From Flavobacterium sp. (GTDB taxonomy: Bacteria; Bacteroidota; Bacteroidia; Flavobacteriales; Flavobacteriaceae), in the NCBI RefSeq assembly GCF_013823965.1, contig NZ_PNNA01000055.1, positions 58,503-122,502 of the forward strand: a stretch of 64,000 nucleotides of DNA, read 5' to 3'. The notes below the pieces were generated by a model. That model worked only from the letters and a program-made list of their open reading frames with translations, did not search any database and was not told where the DNA came from. The translations under genes and the position numbers were made by a program. Below, piece after piece: positions 25,885-34,337 of the stretch (positions are counted from its first letter, which is position 1; every line of letters begins with the position of its first letter).

Positions 25885-27024
25885 TCAGGGATCCACGATA
25901 ATGGTTTTCCCTTCGACCTTAAACTTTATATTACTAAGCTCAAGTACTTTTAATACTTCAGATAAATTTTTATTCCTAAACGTACCTCCGTTAAAGGTTA
26001 CCTCCGAAACATCGCCGCGGTATTCTACTTTAATTCCATACCAGCGTTCCAATTGTCTCATCACTGTTTTCAGATCGGCATTATCAAATTTAAAACGTCC
26101 ATTTTTCCAGGCGATGGCTGCTTCGGTATCCACTTCTCGAATGGCAATCTTGTTAAAATTGTCCGACACGTTAGATTGTTGCCCCGGTTTTAAAATGGCC
26201 TTTTGATTTTTATGAGTAACCGCAACGCTTCCTTCCAATAAAGTGGTTTTGACGACAGCTTCATTATCATAAGCGTGAACGTTAAAATGAGTACCAAGAA
26301 CTTCTATGGCTTGATTGCCTGATTTTACGATAAAAGGTTTGGTTCTGTCTTTGGCCACTTCAAAATAAGCTTCACCTTCTAATTCCACCACTCTTTGATT
26401 TCCATTAAACTGGGTTGGATATTTGATGGATGAAACGGCATTCAGAAATACTTTGGTTCCATCTGCCAAAACAATATTGTATTGTCCGCCTGTGGGTGTC
26501 GAAAGTGTGTTGAATGAATTTGCAGCCACTTTTGGAGCTTCGGCATTTGGGTTTATGACATACGTTATGACTCCATTGGCACTCATTTTAATGGTGACTT
26601 CAGCTTGTTTACCTTCTTTGGCAATAGTGTCTTTTGCCGAAATATCAGCCAGCACAATTTGCTTTCCATTCGAAAGGGTCAAGATTCCCCTATTTCCGCC
26701 AGGAGCAATTTCTAGTGGCTTTTCGGCTAGCTGAATAGGTTGTTCTTTTGGTTTTGTAAAATAAAATAATCCCGTGCCCAACAATAAAGCCATTGATGCC
26801 GCGACTGCGACACGAGGCCAAATACGAATTACTTTTGCTTCTTGGTGCAGTGGCAATTTCGATTTCAGGTATTCGTAACTTTTTTCCAGTTCCAGCTCGC
26901 TAAGCTGCAAATTGCTGTTAGAAGCTTTATGCAAATACCACGCCTCTAGTTTATCCTTGTCCACATCAGATAAAGTACCTTCCTGGTATTTTTGTAGCAA
27001 CGCTAAGATTTCAGTTTCATTCAT
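25885..27024 (-). CDS. FecR family anti-sigma factor (SusC-linked)
   Basis: A 379-residue protein with a cytoplasmic sigma-binding region (1-68), a transmembrane helix at about 70-89, and a periplasmic FecR domain (about 170-270, with TPTGGQYNIVLADGTKVFLNA, VVELEGEAYFEV and VLGTHFNVHAY). A C-terminal STN-interacting domain (about 305-379) has FKFDNADLKTVMRQLERWYGI. It couples the SusC-like receptor to the sigma factor at 27221-27790. The 196-base gap to the sigma gene carries two copies of a near-palindrome (27078-27090 and 27175-27187). Confidence 0.93.
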   Translation of the reverse strand: MNETEILALLQKYQEGTLSDVDKDKLEAWYLHKASNSNLQLSELELEKSYEYLKSKLPLHQEAKVIRIWPRVAVAASMALLLGTGLFYFTKPKEQPIQLAEKPLEIAPGGNRGILTLSNGKQIVLADISAKDTIAKEGKQAEVTIKMSANGVITYVINPNAEAPKVAANSFNTLSTPTGGQYNIVLADGTKVFLNAVSSIKYPTQFNGNQRVVELEGEAYFEVAKDRTKPFIVKSGNQAIEVLGTHFNVHAYDNEAVVKTTLLEGSVAVTHKNQKAILKPGQQSNVSDNFNKIAIREVDTEAAIAWKNGRFKFDNADLKTVMRQLERWYGIKVEYRGDVSEVTFNGGTFRNKNLSEVLKVLELSNIKFKVEGKTIIVDP

Positions 27025-27077
27025 AATTACAATACGAAATTTTGTCCCGTTTTAAGTAAGACAGTTTAAAATAACTT

Positions 27078-27090
27078 TTGTCATAGACAA
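27078..27090 (-). promoter_or_regulatory. Near-palindrome TTGTCTATGACAA upstream of the anti-sigma gene
   Basis: Minus strand TTGTC-TAT-GACAA is a perfect 5-base inverted repeat, 54 bases upstream of the anti-sigma ATG. A second copy with one change (TTATCTATGACAA) is at 27187-27175. It may be an operator or part of an ECF promoter; function inferred from repetition and position. Confidence 0.4.
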
Positions 27091-27174
27091 GATTAAAAAA
27101 AATTTGCTAAATTGTTAATGAATATAAAAATTCATTGTTTTTTATTGAGCAAACAAAGCTGTTATGGGTGGTTA

Positions 27175-27187
27175 TTGTCATAGATAA
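27175..27187 (-). promoter_or_regulatory. Second copy of the TTrTCTATGACAA element
   Basis: Differs from the copy at 27078-27090 by one base and lies 97 bases away in the same orientation, just after the sigma gene stop at 27221. Confidence 0.35.
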
Positions 27188-27220
27188 CGACAAAACAAGT
27201 AAAATGCTACAATGCAACAA

Positions 27221-27790
27221 TTACCAAACCAAAAACCTCAATGAAGACTTGAGTTTATGTCTTAATATTTTAAGCGAATTGTAAACTTGTTGTTTGGCCG
27301 TTTTATCTGTAATGTTTAATTGAATCGCAATTTCATCATAGGAAAGTTCCTCTACTTTTTTCAACAAAAACACTTCACGCATTTTGGCAGGAAGCAAAGC
27401 AATTTCTTGTGCAATAATAGCTTCCAATTCTTTTTCCCTGAGACTGGAATCGGCTAAAACATAATCGTTTTCAATAAAATTTGAAATGGAATCAGCATAA
27501 CTCGAAACTACTTTTTCGTGGGCAATATGATTCAAAATTTTGTTTTTTGTTGCTTTGTATAAATAGGAAGAAAGTGAGCCGGTAATTACAATCTCCTTTC
27601 TTTTGTTCCAAATGGCTAAAAAAACATCTTGAACAACATCATTCGCTTGGTCATGATCACCAAGTAATTTATAAGCGTGATTTACCAAAATTTTAGAATA
27701 GCGTTCAAAAATTTCTGTATAAGCCTTTTGATTATCTTCCTTTAGAAGAGCTACTAAAATAGTATCAGTATGTTTGTTATAAACAGACAT
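27221..27790 (-). CDS. ECF sigma factor, Bacteroidota type (SusCD-linked)
   Basis: A 189-residue ECF sigma factor. Region 2 (about 15-85) has YEIFERYSKIL-like helices and QANDVVQDVFLAIW. Region 4 (about 130-185) has LSYDEIAIQLNITDKTAKQQVYNSL. It heads the minus-strand locus sigma, anti-sigma, SusC, SusD, protease, DUF3347 and should be released when the SusC-like receptor binds its ligand. It is clearly distinct from the sigma factor at 607, so the window contains at least two independent surface-signalling systems. Confidence 0.93.
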   Translation of the reverse strand: MSVYNKHTDTILVALLKEDNQKAYTEIFERYSKILVNHAYKLLGDHDQANDVVQDVFLAIWNKRKEIVITGSLSSYLYKATKNKILNHIAHEKVVSSYADSISNFIENDYVLADSSLREKELEAIIAQEIALLPAKMREVFLLKKVEELSYDEIAIQLNITDKTAKQQVYNSLKILRHKLKSSLRFLVW

Positions 27791-28388
27791 AAATTAATTA
27801 CGTTCAGGTGTCAAAGTCGCAATATTAATCATTTTTTACGTTAAAAACTAAAACAACATTTCGTTGGTGGGACACTTCCTTGTTGGCTTAAAAGCATTTT
27901 CTTACTTTGCTTTTGTCACATTGAAAAATAAATTATTGAATTCTGTGTTTTTTTGATTTAAATTTATGTTAAGTCAAAATATGAACTGTTTAAATTAATT
28001 TTACACAAAAAACAAGGTTGCGTCTTTTTTTTCCTAAAATTTCAAACGTCTTATTTTAAAGTTTTAAAACAAAACCCGACAAATACGTTCAGCCAATTTG
28101 GGTTCTTCTTTAAAAAATTGATTTCAAATCCAATGAAACAGCTAAGGCCACATAAATTTAATTAAAGAATAAATAATCCTATTTTAATCGATTGATTTGC
28201 TATAAAATCTAAAACTTAAATCACCTTGAATGCTTTGTAGGGTTAACTAATTAATCCTTTTTTTATTGATCAATTCACGTTTGAAAATAAACTATTCGTT
28301 AATAGTCTTATAATAGCTTACTTTTGCAAAAAAGTTATGTTTTCACCAATCGTTCATAACTCTTAATTTATAACCCATATTTTACAAA
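27791..28388. other. 598-base intergenic region
   Basis: AT-rich gap between two divergent genes. The only feature I can support is a TACTTTTG -7 box at 28319-28326 for the ABC-F gene. A GTAGGGTT at 28237-28244 resembles the ECF motif but lacks the second block. No reading frame, tRNA or structured RNA was recognised. Confidence 0.5.
28319..28326 (+). promoter_or_regulatory. -7 element for the ABC-F gene
   Basis: TACTTTTG fits TAnnTTTG, 62 bases before the GTG start at 28389. Confidence 0.45.
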
Positions 28389-30251
28389 GTGAATTACTTA
28401 TCAGTCGAAAACATCTCAAAATCCTTTGGCGAGCGCACGCTTTTTAAAGACATATCCTTCGGAATAAACAAAGACCAAAAAATTGCCTTCATAGCCAAAA
28501 ATGGTTCTGGAAAAACCACCATTATGAACATCATCAATGGTTTTGACGAACCTGACACGGGACAAGTGGTGCTTCGCAAAAGCATCCGAATGGCATTTTT
28601 GTCACAAGACAATAAATTACAGGACGAATTGACGATTGAAGAAAGCATTTTCGCATCCGATAATGAGACTTTGAAAGTGATTGAAGCCTACGAAAAAGCA
28701 TTGGAAAACCCCGAAGACGAAGAAGCCTACCAAAAAGCTTTTGACGGAATGGACCAACACAATGCTTGGGATTTCGAAACCCAATTCAAGCAAATTTTGT
28801 TCAAATTGAAACTGGAAGATTTCAAACTGAAAGTAAAAAACCTTTCGGGTGGACAGAAAAAAAGGTTGTCGCTGGCCATTATTTTGATCAATCGTCCCGA
28901 CTTGTTGATTCTGGATGAACCCACAAATCACCTGGATTTGGAGATGATTGAATGGCTCGAAAGTTATTTCGCCAAAGAAAACATTACGCTGTTTATGGTG
29001 ACGCACGACCGTTTCTTTTTGGAACGGGTTTGCAACGAAATCATCGAATTGGACAACGGAAAAATATACCAATACAAAGGAAATTATTCCTATTATTTAG
29101 AAAAAAAAGAAGAACGAATTACTTCCGAAAATGCGAGCGTGGACAAAGCGCAAAACTTGTTCGTCAAAGAATTGGAATGGATGCGTCGCCAACCCAAAGC
29201 GAGAACAACCAAATCGAAATCGCGTCAGGATGATTTTTACGTCATCAAGGAAAAAGCGCAAAGTCGCCGTCGAGAGAATAAAGTAGAGCTCGAAATCAAC
29301 ATGGAACGAATGGGAAGCAAGATTATCGAGCTGCACAAGATTTCCAAGAAGTTCAAGGACCACGTGATTTTGGACAATTTCAGTTTCGATTTTCAACGTG
29401 GCGAACGCATCGGAATCATCGGAAAAAATGGAACCGGAAAATCGACTTTCTTGAATTTGTTGACCGGAACTATTCCGTTGGATTCTGGAAAAGTGGTCGT
29501 TGGCGAAACCATCAAAATTGGCTATTACACCCAAAGCGGAATCAATCCAAAACCGGGACAACGCGTGATTGACGTCATCAAGGAATATGGAGAATTCATT
29601 CCGTTGACGAAAGGTCGATTGATTTCGGCTTCACAATTGCTGGAACGTTTTCTTTTTGACTCCAAAAAACAATACGATTATGTCGAAAAATTGAGTGGTG
29701 GCGAGTTGAAACGACTGTATTTGTGTACGGTTTTAATCCAAAACCCGAACTTCTTGATTTTGGATGAGCCTACGAATGATTTGGATATCGTAACTTTAAA
29801 TGTTCTGGAAAGTTTCTTGATGGATTACCCGGGTTGTTTGCTTGTGGTGTCGCACGACCGTTATTTTATGGACAAAATCGTGGATCAATTATTTGTTTTT
29901 AGAGGTCAGGGCGAAATTGAAACTTTCCCCGGCAACTACTCGGATTTTAGGTCATACGAAGACAGTGCGGATGTTGCCCAAAAAGAAGAAAACAAAGCCG
30001 AAAAGAAAGACTGGAAACAAAACAATCCAACTGGAAACCTGACATTCAATGAGCAAAAAGAATTCCAGAAAATAGAACGAGAAATCAAGGATTTGGAAAT
30101 TGACAAAGCCAAAATCGAGCAATTATTTTCCGAAGGAAAAGTAACCGATGCCGATATCGAAAAGAAAGCCAAAGAACTGGAAAACATCATCAAGAAAATC
30201 GAAAATAAAGAGGAACGCTGGTTTGAATTGAGCGCCAAGATGGAAGCGTAA
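28389..30251 (+). CDS. ABC-F family ATPase, Uup-like
   Basis: A 620-residue soluble protein with two ABC domains and no membrane part. Domain 1 (about 1-235) has AKNGSGKTT, LSGGQKKRLSLA and LLILDEPTNHLD. Domain 2 (about 310-530) has GKNGTGKST, LSGGELKRLYLC and FLILDEPTNDLD. An ABC-F linker (about 240-305, RRQPKARTTKSKSRQDDF) lies between them, and a C-terminal coiled coil (about 555-620) as in Uup. ABC-F proteins act on ribosomes, in stress translation or antibiotic protection. The start is GTG, chosen because NYLSVENISKSFGE is the conserved N-terminus. Confidence 0.9.
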   Translation: MNYLSVENISKSFGERTLFKDISFGINKDQKIAFIAKNGSGKTTIMNIINGFDEPDTGQVVLRKSIRMAFLSQDNKLQDELTIEESIFASDNETLKVIEAYEKALENPEDEEAYQKAFDGMDQHNAWDFETQFKQILFKLKLEDFKLKVKNLSGGQKKRLSLAIILINRPDLLILDEPTNHLDLEMIEWLESYFAKENITLFMVTHDRFFLERVCNEIIELDNGKIYQYKGNYSYYLEKKEERITSENASVDKAQNLFVKELEWMRRQPKARTTKSKSRQDDFYVIKEKAQSRRRENKVELEINMERMGSKIIELHKISKKFKDHVILDNFSFDFQRGERIGIIGKNGTGKSTFLNLLTGTIPLDSGKVVVGETIKIGYYTQSGINPKPGQRVIDVIKEYGEFIPLTKGRLISASQLLERFLFDSKKQYDYVEKLSGGELKRLYLCTVLIQNPNFLILDEPTNDLDIVTLNVLESFLMDYPGCLLVVSHDRYFMDKIVDQLFVFRGQGEIETFPGNYSDFRSYEDSADVAQKEENKAEKKDWKQNNPTGNLTFNEQKEFQKIEREIKDLEIDKAKIEQLFSEGKVTDADIEKKAKELENIIKKIENKEERWFELSAKMEA

Positions 30252-30350
30252 TTTTTTTAGTTGCATTTTTTATTTGTCTGTCCAATGTTTTTTCTGTGCT
30301 ATCAAGTACTTTCTAAAAAAAATTCACGCCCTAATTTACTTGTTTTTAAA

Positions 30351-30358
30351 TAATTTTG
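30351..30358 (+). promoter_or_regulatory. -7 element deciding the start at 30377
   Basis: TAATTTTG fits TAnnTTTG. It overlaps the upstream TTG at 30356, so translation must begin downstream, at ATG 30377. Confidence 0.45.
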
Positions 30359-30376
30359 TTTCTAAAAACTTCTTCC

Positions 30377-30925
30377 ATGAAAAAAGTAATACTACTCGTT
30401 TTTACGATATTTTCGATACAATTACAAGCCCAATCCACAAACAAGACTAATAAACTAAACTTTGGCTTGGAACTCGATGCTTTGCCTTATGCCACGGGAG
30501 GTTATTTTGGCGCGGGCTGGATTGGCTCAAACAAATGGCGCGGCAGAGCACTTTTTGCCGATGTCAACAAACCCGATTTTGTGACCAAAGACGGTTTTAC
30601 AAAGCATCATATCAAAGCCTATACAGTGTTATTGGATCGTTTTTTGAAAGACGATTGGAAAGGTTGGTGGATTGGAGCCGGACCCGTTTATTGGAAAAGC
30701 AACATTCAAAGCAACAACAGCAATGCAACTAAAAGTTTTGACAACTTCTTGCTAAACGGAAGTTTGGGTTATAGTTTCTCTATATATAAAAACATCTACA
30801 TTTCGCCATGGGCAGGATTGAGCTTCAACGTTTCGGGTAACGATACATTCGTTCTGGACAACAAAGCCTACAATTTGCCTTTGCTCAATCCAGAAGCGTC
30901 AGTCAAATTTGGAATTTACTTTTAA
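30377..30925 (+). CDS. Secreted beta-barrel-like protein of unknown function
   Basis: A 182-residue protein with a signal peptide (MKKVILLVFTIFSIQLQAQ). The remainder alternates aromatic and glycine-rich strands (GLELDALPYATGGYFGAGW, WWIGAGPVYW, LLNGSLGYSFSIYKNIYISPWAGLSF) and ends in the aromatic KFGIYF. This fits a small eight-strand outer-membrane barrel. I do not recognise a named family. It stands alone, 105 bases after the ABC-F gene with its own promoter element. Confidence 0.65.
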   Translation: MKKVILLVFTIFSIQLQAQSTNKTNKLNFGLELDALPYATGGYFGAGWIGSNKWRGRALFADVNKPDFVTKDGFTKHHIKAYTVLLDRFLKDDWKGWWIGAGPVYWKSNIQSNNSNATKSFDNFLLNGSLGYSFSIYKNIYISPWAGLSFNVSGNDTFVLDNKAYNLPLLNPEASVKFGIYF

Positions 30926-31230
30926 TTCATTTTTATTAAAAATATTCCTTAAAAAGGAGACAAACAAGCTTTTACTTTAGAAAAGTTTAGCCACTAATTA
31001 CCACAATCATCATTATAAATTGAATTTGTCGAATTAAAAAAGGCACAAACGCAAGGAATCTTGATTGTATCAATAAACGAGAGCTACCAACACAAGCTCC
31101 AGTAAAAAGTTGTACCTTTATGTTTTTCAAAAAAATTTAAAATTATCTGGTTTTATCCAATTAGGTCAATCTTGGATAATTGTTTTTATTCCTAATTCAA
31201 ATTTTGAAATGAATTTAAAACTTTAACACC
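30926..31230. other. 305-base intergenic region with one inverted repeat
   Basis: TTATCCAA (31153-31160) and TTGGATAA (31172-31179) form an 8-base perfect inverted repeat with an 11-base spacer, about 50 bases before ATG 31231. It could be an operator or leader hairpin. Nothing else is recognisable in the gap. Confidence 0.35.
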
Positions 31231-31944
31231 ATGAAAAAAATAATTCCACTTTTAATTGGCATGGCATTCGCCGGATGTGGTCCTGTTTATTATGTACCCA
31301 ATACCCAAAATGTGCCTGTAATAAAGGAAAAAGAACAAACCAATTTATCTTTTGGCCTCAACTCCTCCGAAAGTACCGACGGATTCGAATTTCAAGGAGC
31401 CTACGGATTGACGGATAAAATCGCCATGCAACTCAATACTGATTGGGTTTCATCTTCTGACGAGTCCTCAACTGGTTCGGGTCATTTAATCGAATTAGGT
31501 GTTGGTTATTATAAAAACTTGTCAAAACACTTTGTTTTTGAAACCTATGGATTAGCGGGCTTTGGCAGTTTGAAATATGAGGAAAATTATAACGAGCCTT
31601 CAGAAATTAAAGCCAACTTTTTCCGTGTTGGTCTGCAACCCAGCATAAGTTTTAGCAGCAAATACTTTATTGCCTCATTATCCGGAAGAATTGCAAACTT
31701 GAATCACAATGCTGTTAGTGGAAATTATTATGACGTTGAATATTTAAAAGCCAATCATTCCCATTGGTTAATAGAACCCGCTTTAACCGTACAAGCTGGT
31801 TCTGAAAATGTTAAATTACAGCTACAGTTTCAACTTAGCGAAAACCTGACAGATCCTTATTTTAACCAAGATTACTCGCTGGCTTCCATAGGCTTGAAAG
31901 TTGTTTTAAACCCTAAAAAGAAAAAAAATCAGGTTTTATATTGA
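31231..31944 (+). CDS. Outer-membrane lipoprotein with barrel-like domain
   Basis: A 237-residue lipoprotein (lipobox AFAGC, Cys16) followed by GPVYYVPNTQNVP, a signature I associate with uncharacterised Bacteroidota lipoproteins. The rest is beta-rich (TNLSFGLNSSES, KIAMQLNTDWVSS, LIELGVGYYKNLSKHFVFETYGLAGFGS) and ends VVLNPKKKKNQVLY. It resembles an eight-strand barrel with a lipid anchor. Function unknown; monocistronic with a terminator at 32002-32039. Confidence 0.65.
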   Translation: MKKIIPLLIGMAFAGCGPVYYVPNTQNVPVIKEKEQTNLSFGLNSSESTDGFEFQGAYGLTDKIAMQLNTDWVSSSDESSTGSGHLIELGVGYYKNLSKHFVFETYGLAGFGSLKYEENYNEPSEIKANFFRVGLQPSISFSSKYFIASLSGRIANLNHNAVSGNYYDVEYLKANHSHWLIEPALTVQAGSENVKLQLQFQLSENLTDPYFNQDYSLASIGLKVVLNPKKKKNQVLY

Positions 31945-32001
31945 AAAACAACACCGAAATGCCATCACATAGATAGCGAATTCATACCAAGCCAAGCAAA
32001 T

Positions 32002-32039
32002 AAAACCACGACAAAATCAAATGCTGTCGTGATTTTTTT
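32002..32039 (+). terminator. Terminator of the ACCACrACA family (copy 1)
   Basis: AAAACCACGACA and TGTCGTGATTTT pair with one mismatch, followed by T. The core is shared with copies at 32621, 33815 and 36124. Confidence 0.7.
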
Positions 32040-32079
32040 CATTTTATAAAACCAAACTTCGCTCCCTAACAAATTTTAT

Positions 32080-32087
32080 TATATTTG
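32080..32087 (+). promoter_or_regulatory. -7 element for the FKBP lipoprotein
   Basis: TATATTTG fits TAnnTTTG, 23 bases before ATG 32111. Confidence 0.5.
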
Positions 32088-32110
32088 CCCTTCTAAAAAA
32101 AAATTGCACC

Positions 32111-32569
32111 ATGAAAAACATTTTATCCGCATTTTTAGTCTTGACTCTTTTTATTTCTTGCTCCAAAGACAAAGAAGCCAATATTGATTATGTTGCCAAA
32201 AACGAACTAGAAATAAAGGCCTATATTGCCAAAAACAATTTAACTGCGCAAAGAAGCAACACAGGTTTGTATTATATAATTAACGAACCAGGAACGGGAG
32301 CGCAACCCACTGCAACATCAAATGTAACCGTGGCCTACAAAGGCTATTTCACAAACGGAACTGTATTTGATCAAAGCAGTGCTGCCGGAATTGCTTTCGG
32401 CTTGAACCAAGTCATCAAAGGCTGGACTGAAGGTATTACTTATTTTAAGCCTGGAGGCAGCGGCATCCTTTTGGTACCGGCTCATTTAGCCTATGGAAGT
32501 TATGATTACAATGGTATTCCAGGAGGTTCAGTACTTATTTTTGAAGTGAAATTAATTTCAATAAATTAG
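32111..32569 (+). CDS. FKBP-type peptidyl-prolyl isomerase lipoprotein
   Basis: A 152-residue lipoprotein (lipobox LFISC, then SKDKE, an acidic surface-export-like run). The FKBP domain (about 50-152) has VAYKGYFTNGTVFDQS, GLNQVIKGWTEGI, GSGILLVPAHLAYG and a final VLIFEVKLISI, covering the active-site aromatic and aspartate positions. It should isomerise prolyl bonds in exported proteins in the outer-membrane or periplasmic space. It resembles GldI-type FKBPs of flavobacteria, but I cannot confirm it is that one. Confidence 0.88.
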   Translation: MKNILSAFLVLTLFISCSKDKEANIDYVAKNELEIKAYIAKNNLTAQRSNTGLYYIINEPGTGAQPTATSNVTVAYKGYFTNGTVFDQSSAAGIAFGLNQVIKGWTEGITYFKPGGSGILLVPAHLAYGSYDYNGIPGGSVLIFEVKLISIN

Positions 32570-32620
32570 AAGAACACCTCTTAAAAAATCGATTCGATAT
32601 AAGTTTCAACAAAACGAAAC

Positions 32621-32664
32621 AAAAAAACCACGATGAAATTTAGATTTTGTCGTGGTTTTTTTTC
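32621..32664 (+). terminator. Terminator of the ACCACrACA family (copy 2)
   Basis: AAAAAAACCACGA and TCGTGGTTTTTTT pair perfectly, with AAAT/ATTT pairing inside the loop. It ends the FKBP transcript. Confidence 0.8.
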
Positions 32665-32727
32665 TGACATAAAAAATCAAATAATCGAAAACAAAAATTA
32701 CTGTTTTCTTTAACGTTAAAAGTGTGC

Positions 32728-32735
32728 TACTTTTG
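32728..32735 (+). promoter_or_regulatory. -7 element deciding the start of the YeiH-type transporter
   Basis: TACTTTTG fits TAnnTTTG. The in-frame codon at 32722 lies before the promoter, so ATG 32758 is the real start. Confidence 0.5.
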
Positions 32736-32757
32736 CAACATCAAAACACAAAAAATA

Positions 32758-33744
32758 ATGCACGAATTAAAATCAGGCGCAGAACCAAAACAACCTAAAA
32801 GCAAAATCTTAGACCGAACCATAACGACTAGAGAATTGATTTTTTTATTGGCATTCGTATTTTGTTTATCACCACTCATAACGCCGCCCATCGCCTTATT
32901 AATGGGTTTGATAATTGCACAATTCATAGGACATCCTTATTTGCACCTCAACCATAAAGCCACCCACATTTTATTGCAAATCTCCGTAGTGGGTTTGGGA
33001 TTTGGCATGAATGTCAATAATGCCATGAAAGCTGGAAAAGAGGGAATTCTATTCACCGTGATTTCAATTATTGGAACATTGGTTATTGGTTTTTTTATGG
33101 GCAAGTTTCTAAAAATAGAAAAGAAAACCTCCTATCTCATTTCAGCAGGGACAGCCATTTGTGGAGGGAGCGCAATCGCAGCCATTTCGCCAGTAATAAA
33201 AGCGGAAGAAAAACAGATTTCAGTTGCCTTGGGTACCATTTTTATTTTAAATTCCATTGCGTTGGTACTGTTTCCTTTAATTGGTCATCAATTAAATCTT
33301 TCCCAAAACCAGTTTGGTTTGTGGTGTGCCATCGCCATACACGACACCAGTTCTGTGGTAGGTGCGGCCAGCAAATACGGAACAGAAGCATTGGAAATTG
33401 CAACAACCGTAAAATTGGCACGAGCATTATGGATTATTCCCGTGGCCTTTTTTTCAACGTTGTTGTTTAAAAATAAAAGCGGCAAACTAAAAATACCCTA
33501 CTTCATCGGATTGTTTGTACTTGCCATGATGGCCAATACCTATTCTCCATTTGTGCAAGAATATAGTAGTTATTTGGTGGCAATTGCCAAAGCAGGACTC
33601 ACGGTGACACTTTTTTTAATTGGCTGTGGATTATCAAAAAAAGTATTGCAATCTGTTGGTATAAAACCTTTACTGCAAGGTGTTGTCCTTTGGCTCGTCA
33701 TTTCTTTGACAGCATTATGGATGGTAATGAAATTGGCACATTAA
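32758..33744 (+). CDS. YeiH family (UPF0324) membrane transporter
   Basis: A 328-residue inner-membrane protein with about ten hydrophobic helices. Family marks are SVVGLGFGMNVNNAMKAG, ISAGTAICGGSAIAAISPVI and AIAIHDTSSVVGAASKYG. YeiH proteins are annotated as putative sulfate exporters; the substrate is uncertain. Single gene with its own -7 element and a perfect-stem terminator (33815-33853) shared with the response regulator that converges on it. Confidence 0.85.
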   Translation: MHELKSGAEPKQPKSKILDRTITTRELIFLLAFVFCLSPLITPPIALLMGLIIAQFIGHPYLHLNHKATHILLQISVVGLGFGMNVNNAMKAGKEGILFTVISIIGTLVIGFFMGKFLKIEKKTSYLISAGTAICGGSAIAAISPVIKAEEKQISVALGTIFILNSIALVLFPLIGHQLNLSQNQFGLWCAIAIHDTSSVVGAASKYGTEALEIATTVKLARALWIIPVAFFSTLLFKNKSGKLKIPYFIGLFVLAMMANTYSPFVQEYSSYLVAIAKAGLTVTLFLIGCGLSKKVLQSVGIKPLLQGVVLWLVISLTALWMVMKLAH

Positions 33745-33814
33745 CAACCCTATTGAGCGGATTTACTTGATCTGTTGGCCATTATGTGTATTGAATATTT
33801 AGTAAAATTGAAAT

Positions 33815-33853
33815 AAAAAAACCACAACAAAATCTAATTCTGTTGTGGTTTTT
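33815..33853. terminator. Terminator of the ACCACrACA family (copy 3), bidirectional
   Basis: AAAAAACCACAACA and TGTTGTGGTTTTT form a perfect stem with A and T tracts on both sides. It lies between convergent genes ending at 33744 and 33939. Confidence 0.8.
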
Positions 33854-33938
33854 CGTTTTATAAAATTTAAATTTTTATCAAGAAATCGGATTACAATATT
33901 TTTCAATTCTTGCATCAAAATTATAACTTCTTCCCAAA

Positions 33939-34337
33939 TTACAAATTTTTAATCACTTCTATCAGTTTATCTTTAGTCATAGGTTTAATAATAAAATCAG
34001 AAACTACATTTATGGTCTTTGCCCGGATGACATCATCAGGTGAAATCGACGACGAGCAGATATAGATGGTAATCTTTTTTCCAATTTTGGGATTGATCTT
34101 GACAAACTCGTCAAGAAACTGCCAACCATCCATAATCGGCATACTTAGGTCAAGAAGAATAATGTCTGGCAACACTTCGATATTGTATAAGTTTTCCTTT
34201 ATGAAAACAAAGGCATCGTAACCATTGTCGAAAATCTTGATGAGATCGACAAGTTTATGTTTATCGAGCAATCTGGTGGTGAGAAAAACAAATACGTCAT
34301 CATCGTCCACCATGGTAAGTTGTTTGAGAGTTGTCAT
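33939..34337 (-). CDS. Single-domain response regulator (CheY-like)
   Basis: A 132-residue receiver domain. Phosphoacceptor Asp lies in IILLDLSMPIMDGW, the acidic pair in MVDDDDVF, and the conserved lysine in FIIKPMTKDKL. There is no output domain, so it acts by protein contact or as a phosphate relay. It overlaps the histidine kinase gene by four bases (34334-34337) and is almost certainly its partner. Confidence 0.93.
   Translation of the reverse strand: MTTLKQLTMVDDDDVFVFLTTRLLDKHKLVDLIKIFDNGYDAFVFIKENLYNIEVLPDIILLDLSMPIMDGWQFLDEFVKINPKIGKKITIYICSSSISPDDVIRAKTINVVSDFIIKPMTKDKLIEVIKNL

Noticed and set aside
28237..28244. GTAGGGTT upstream of the ABC-F gene
   Set aside because: One base differs in the first block and the position of the second block is a T-run without TGTT.
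33494..33501. Fifth GTAGGGTA word (minus strand)
   Set aside because: It lies inside the YeiH-type coding region, and the sequence 13 bases on lacks TGTT, so the two-part motif is absent.
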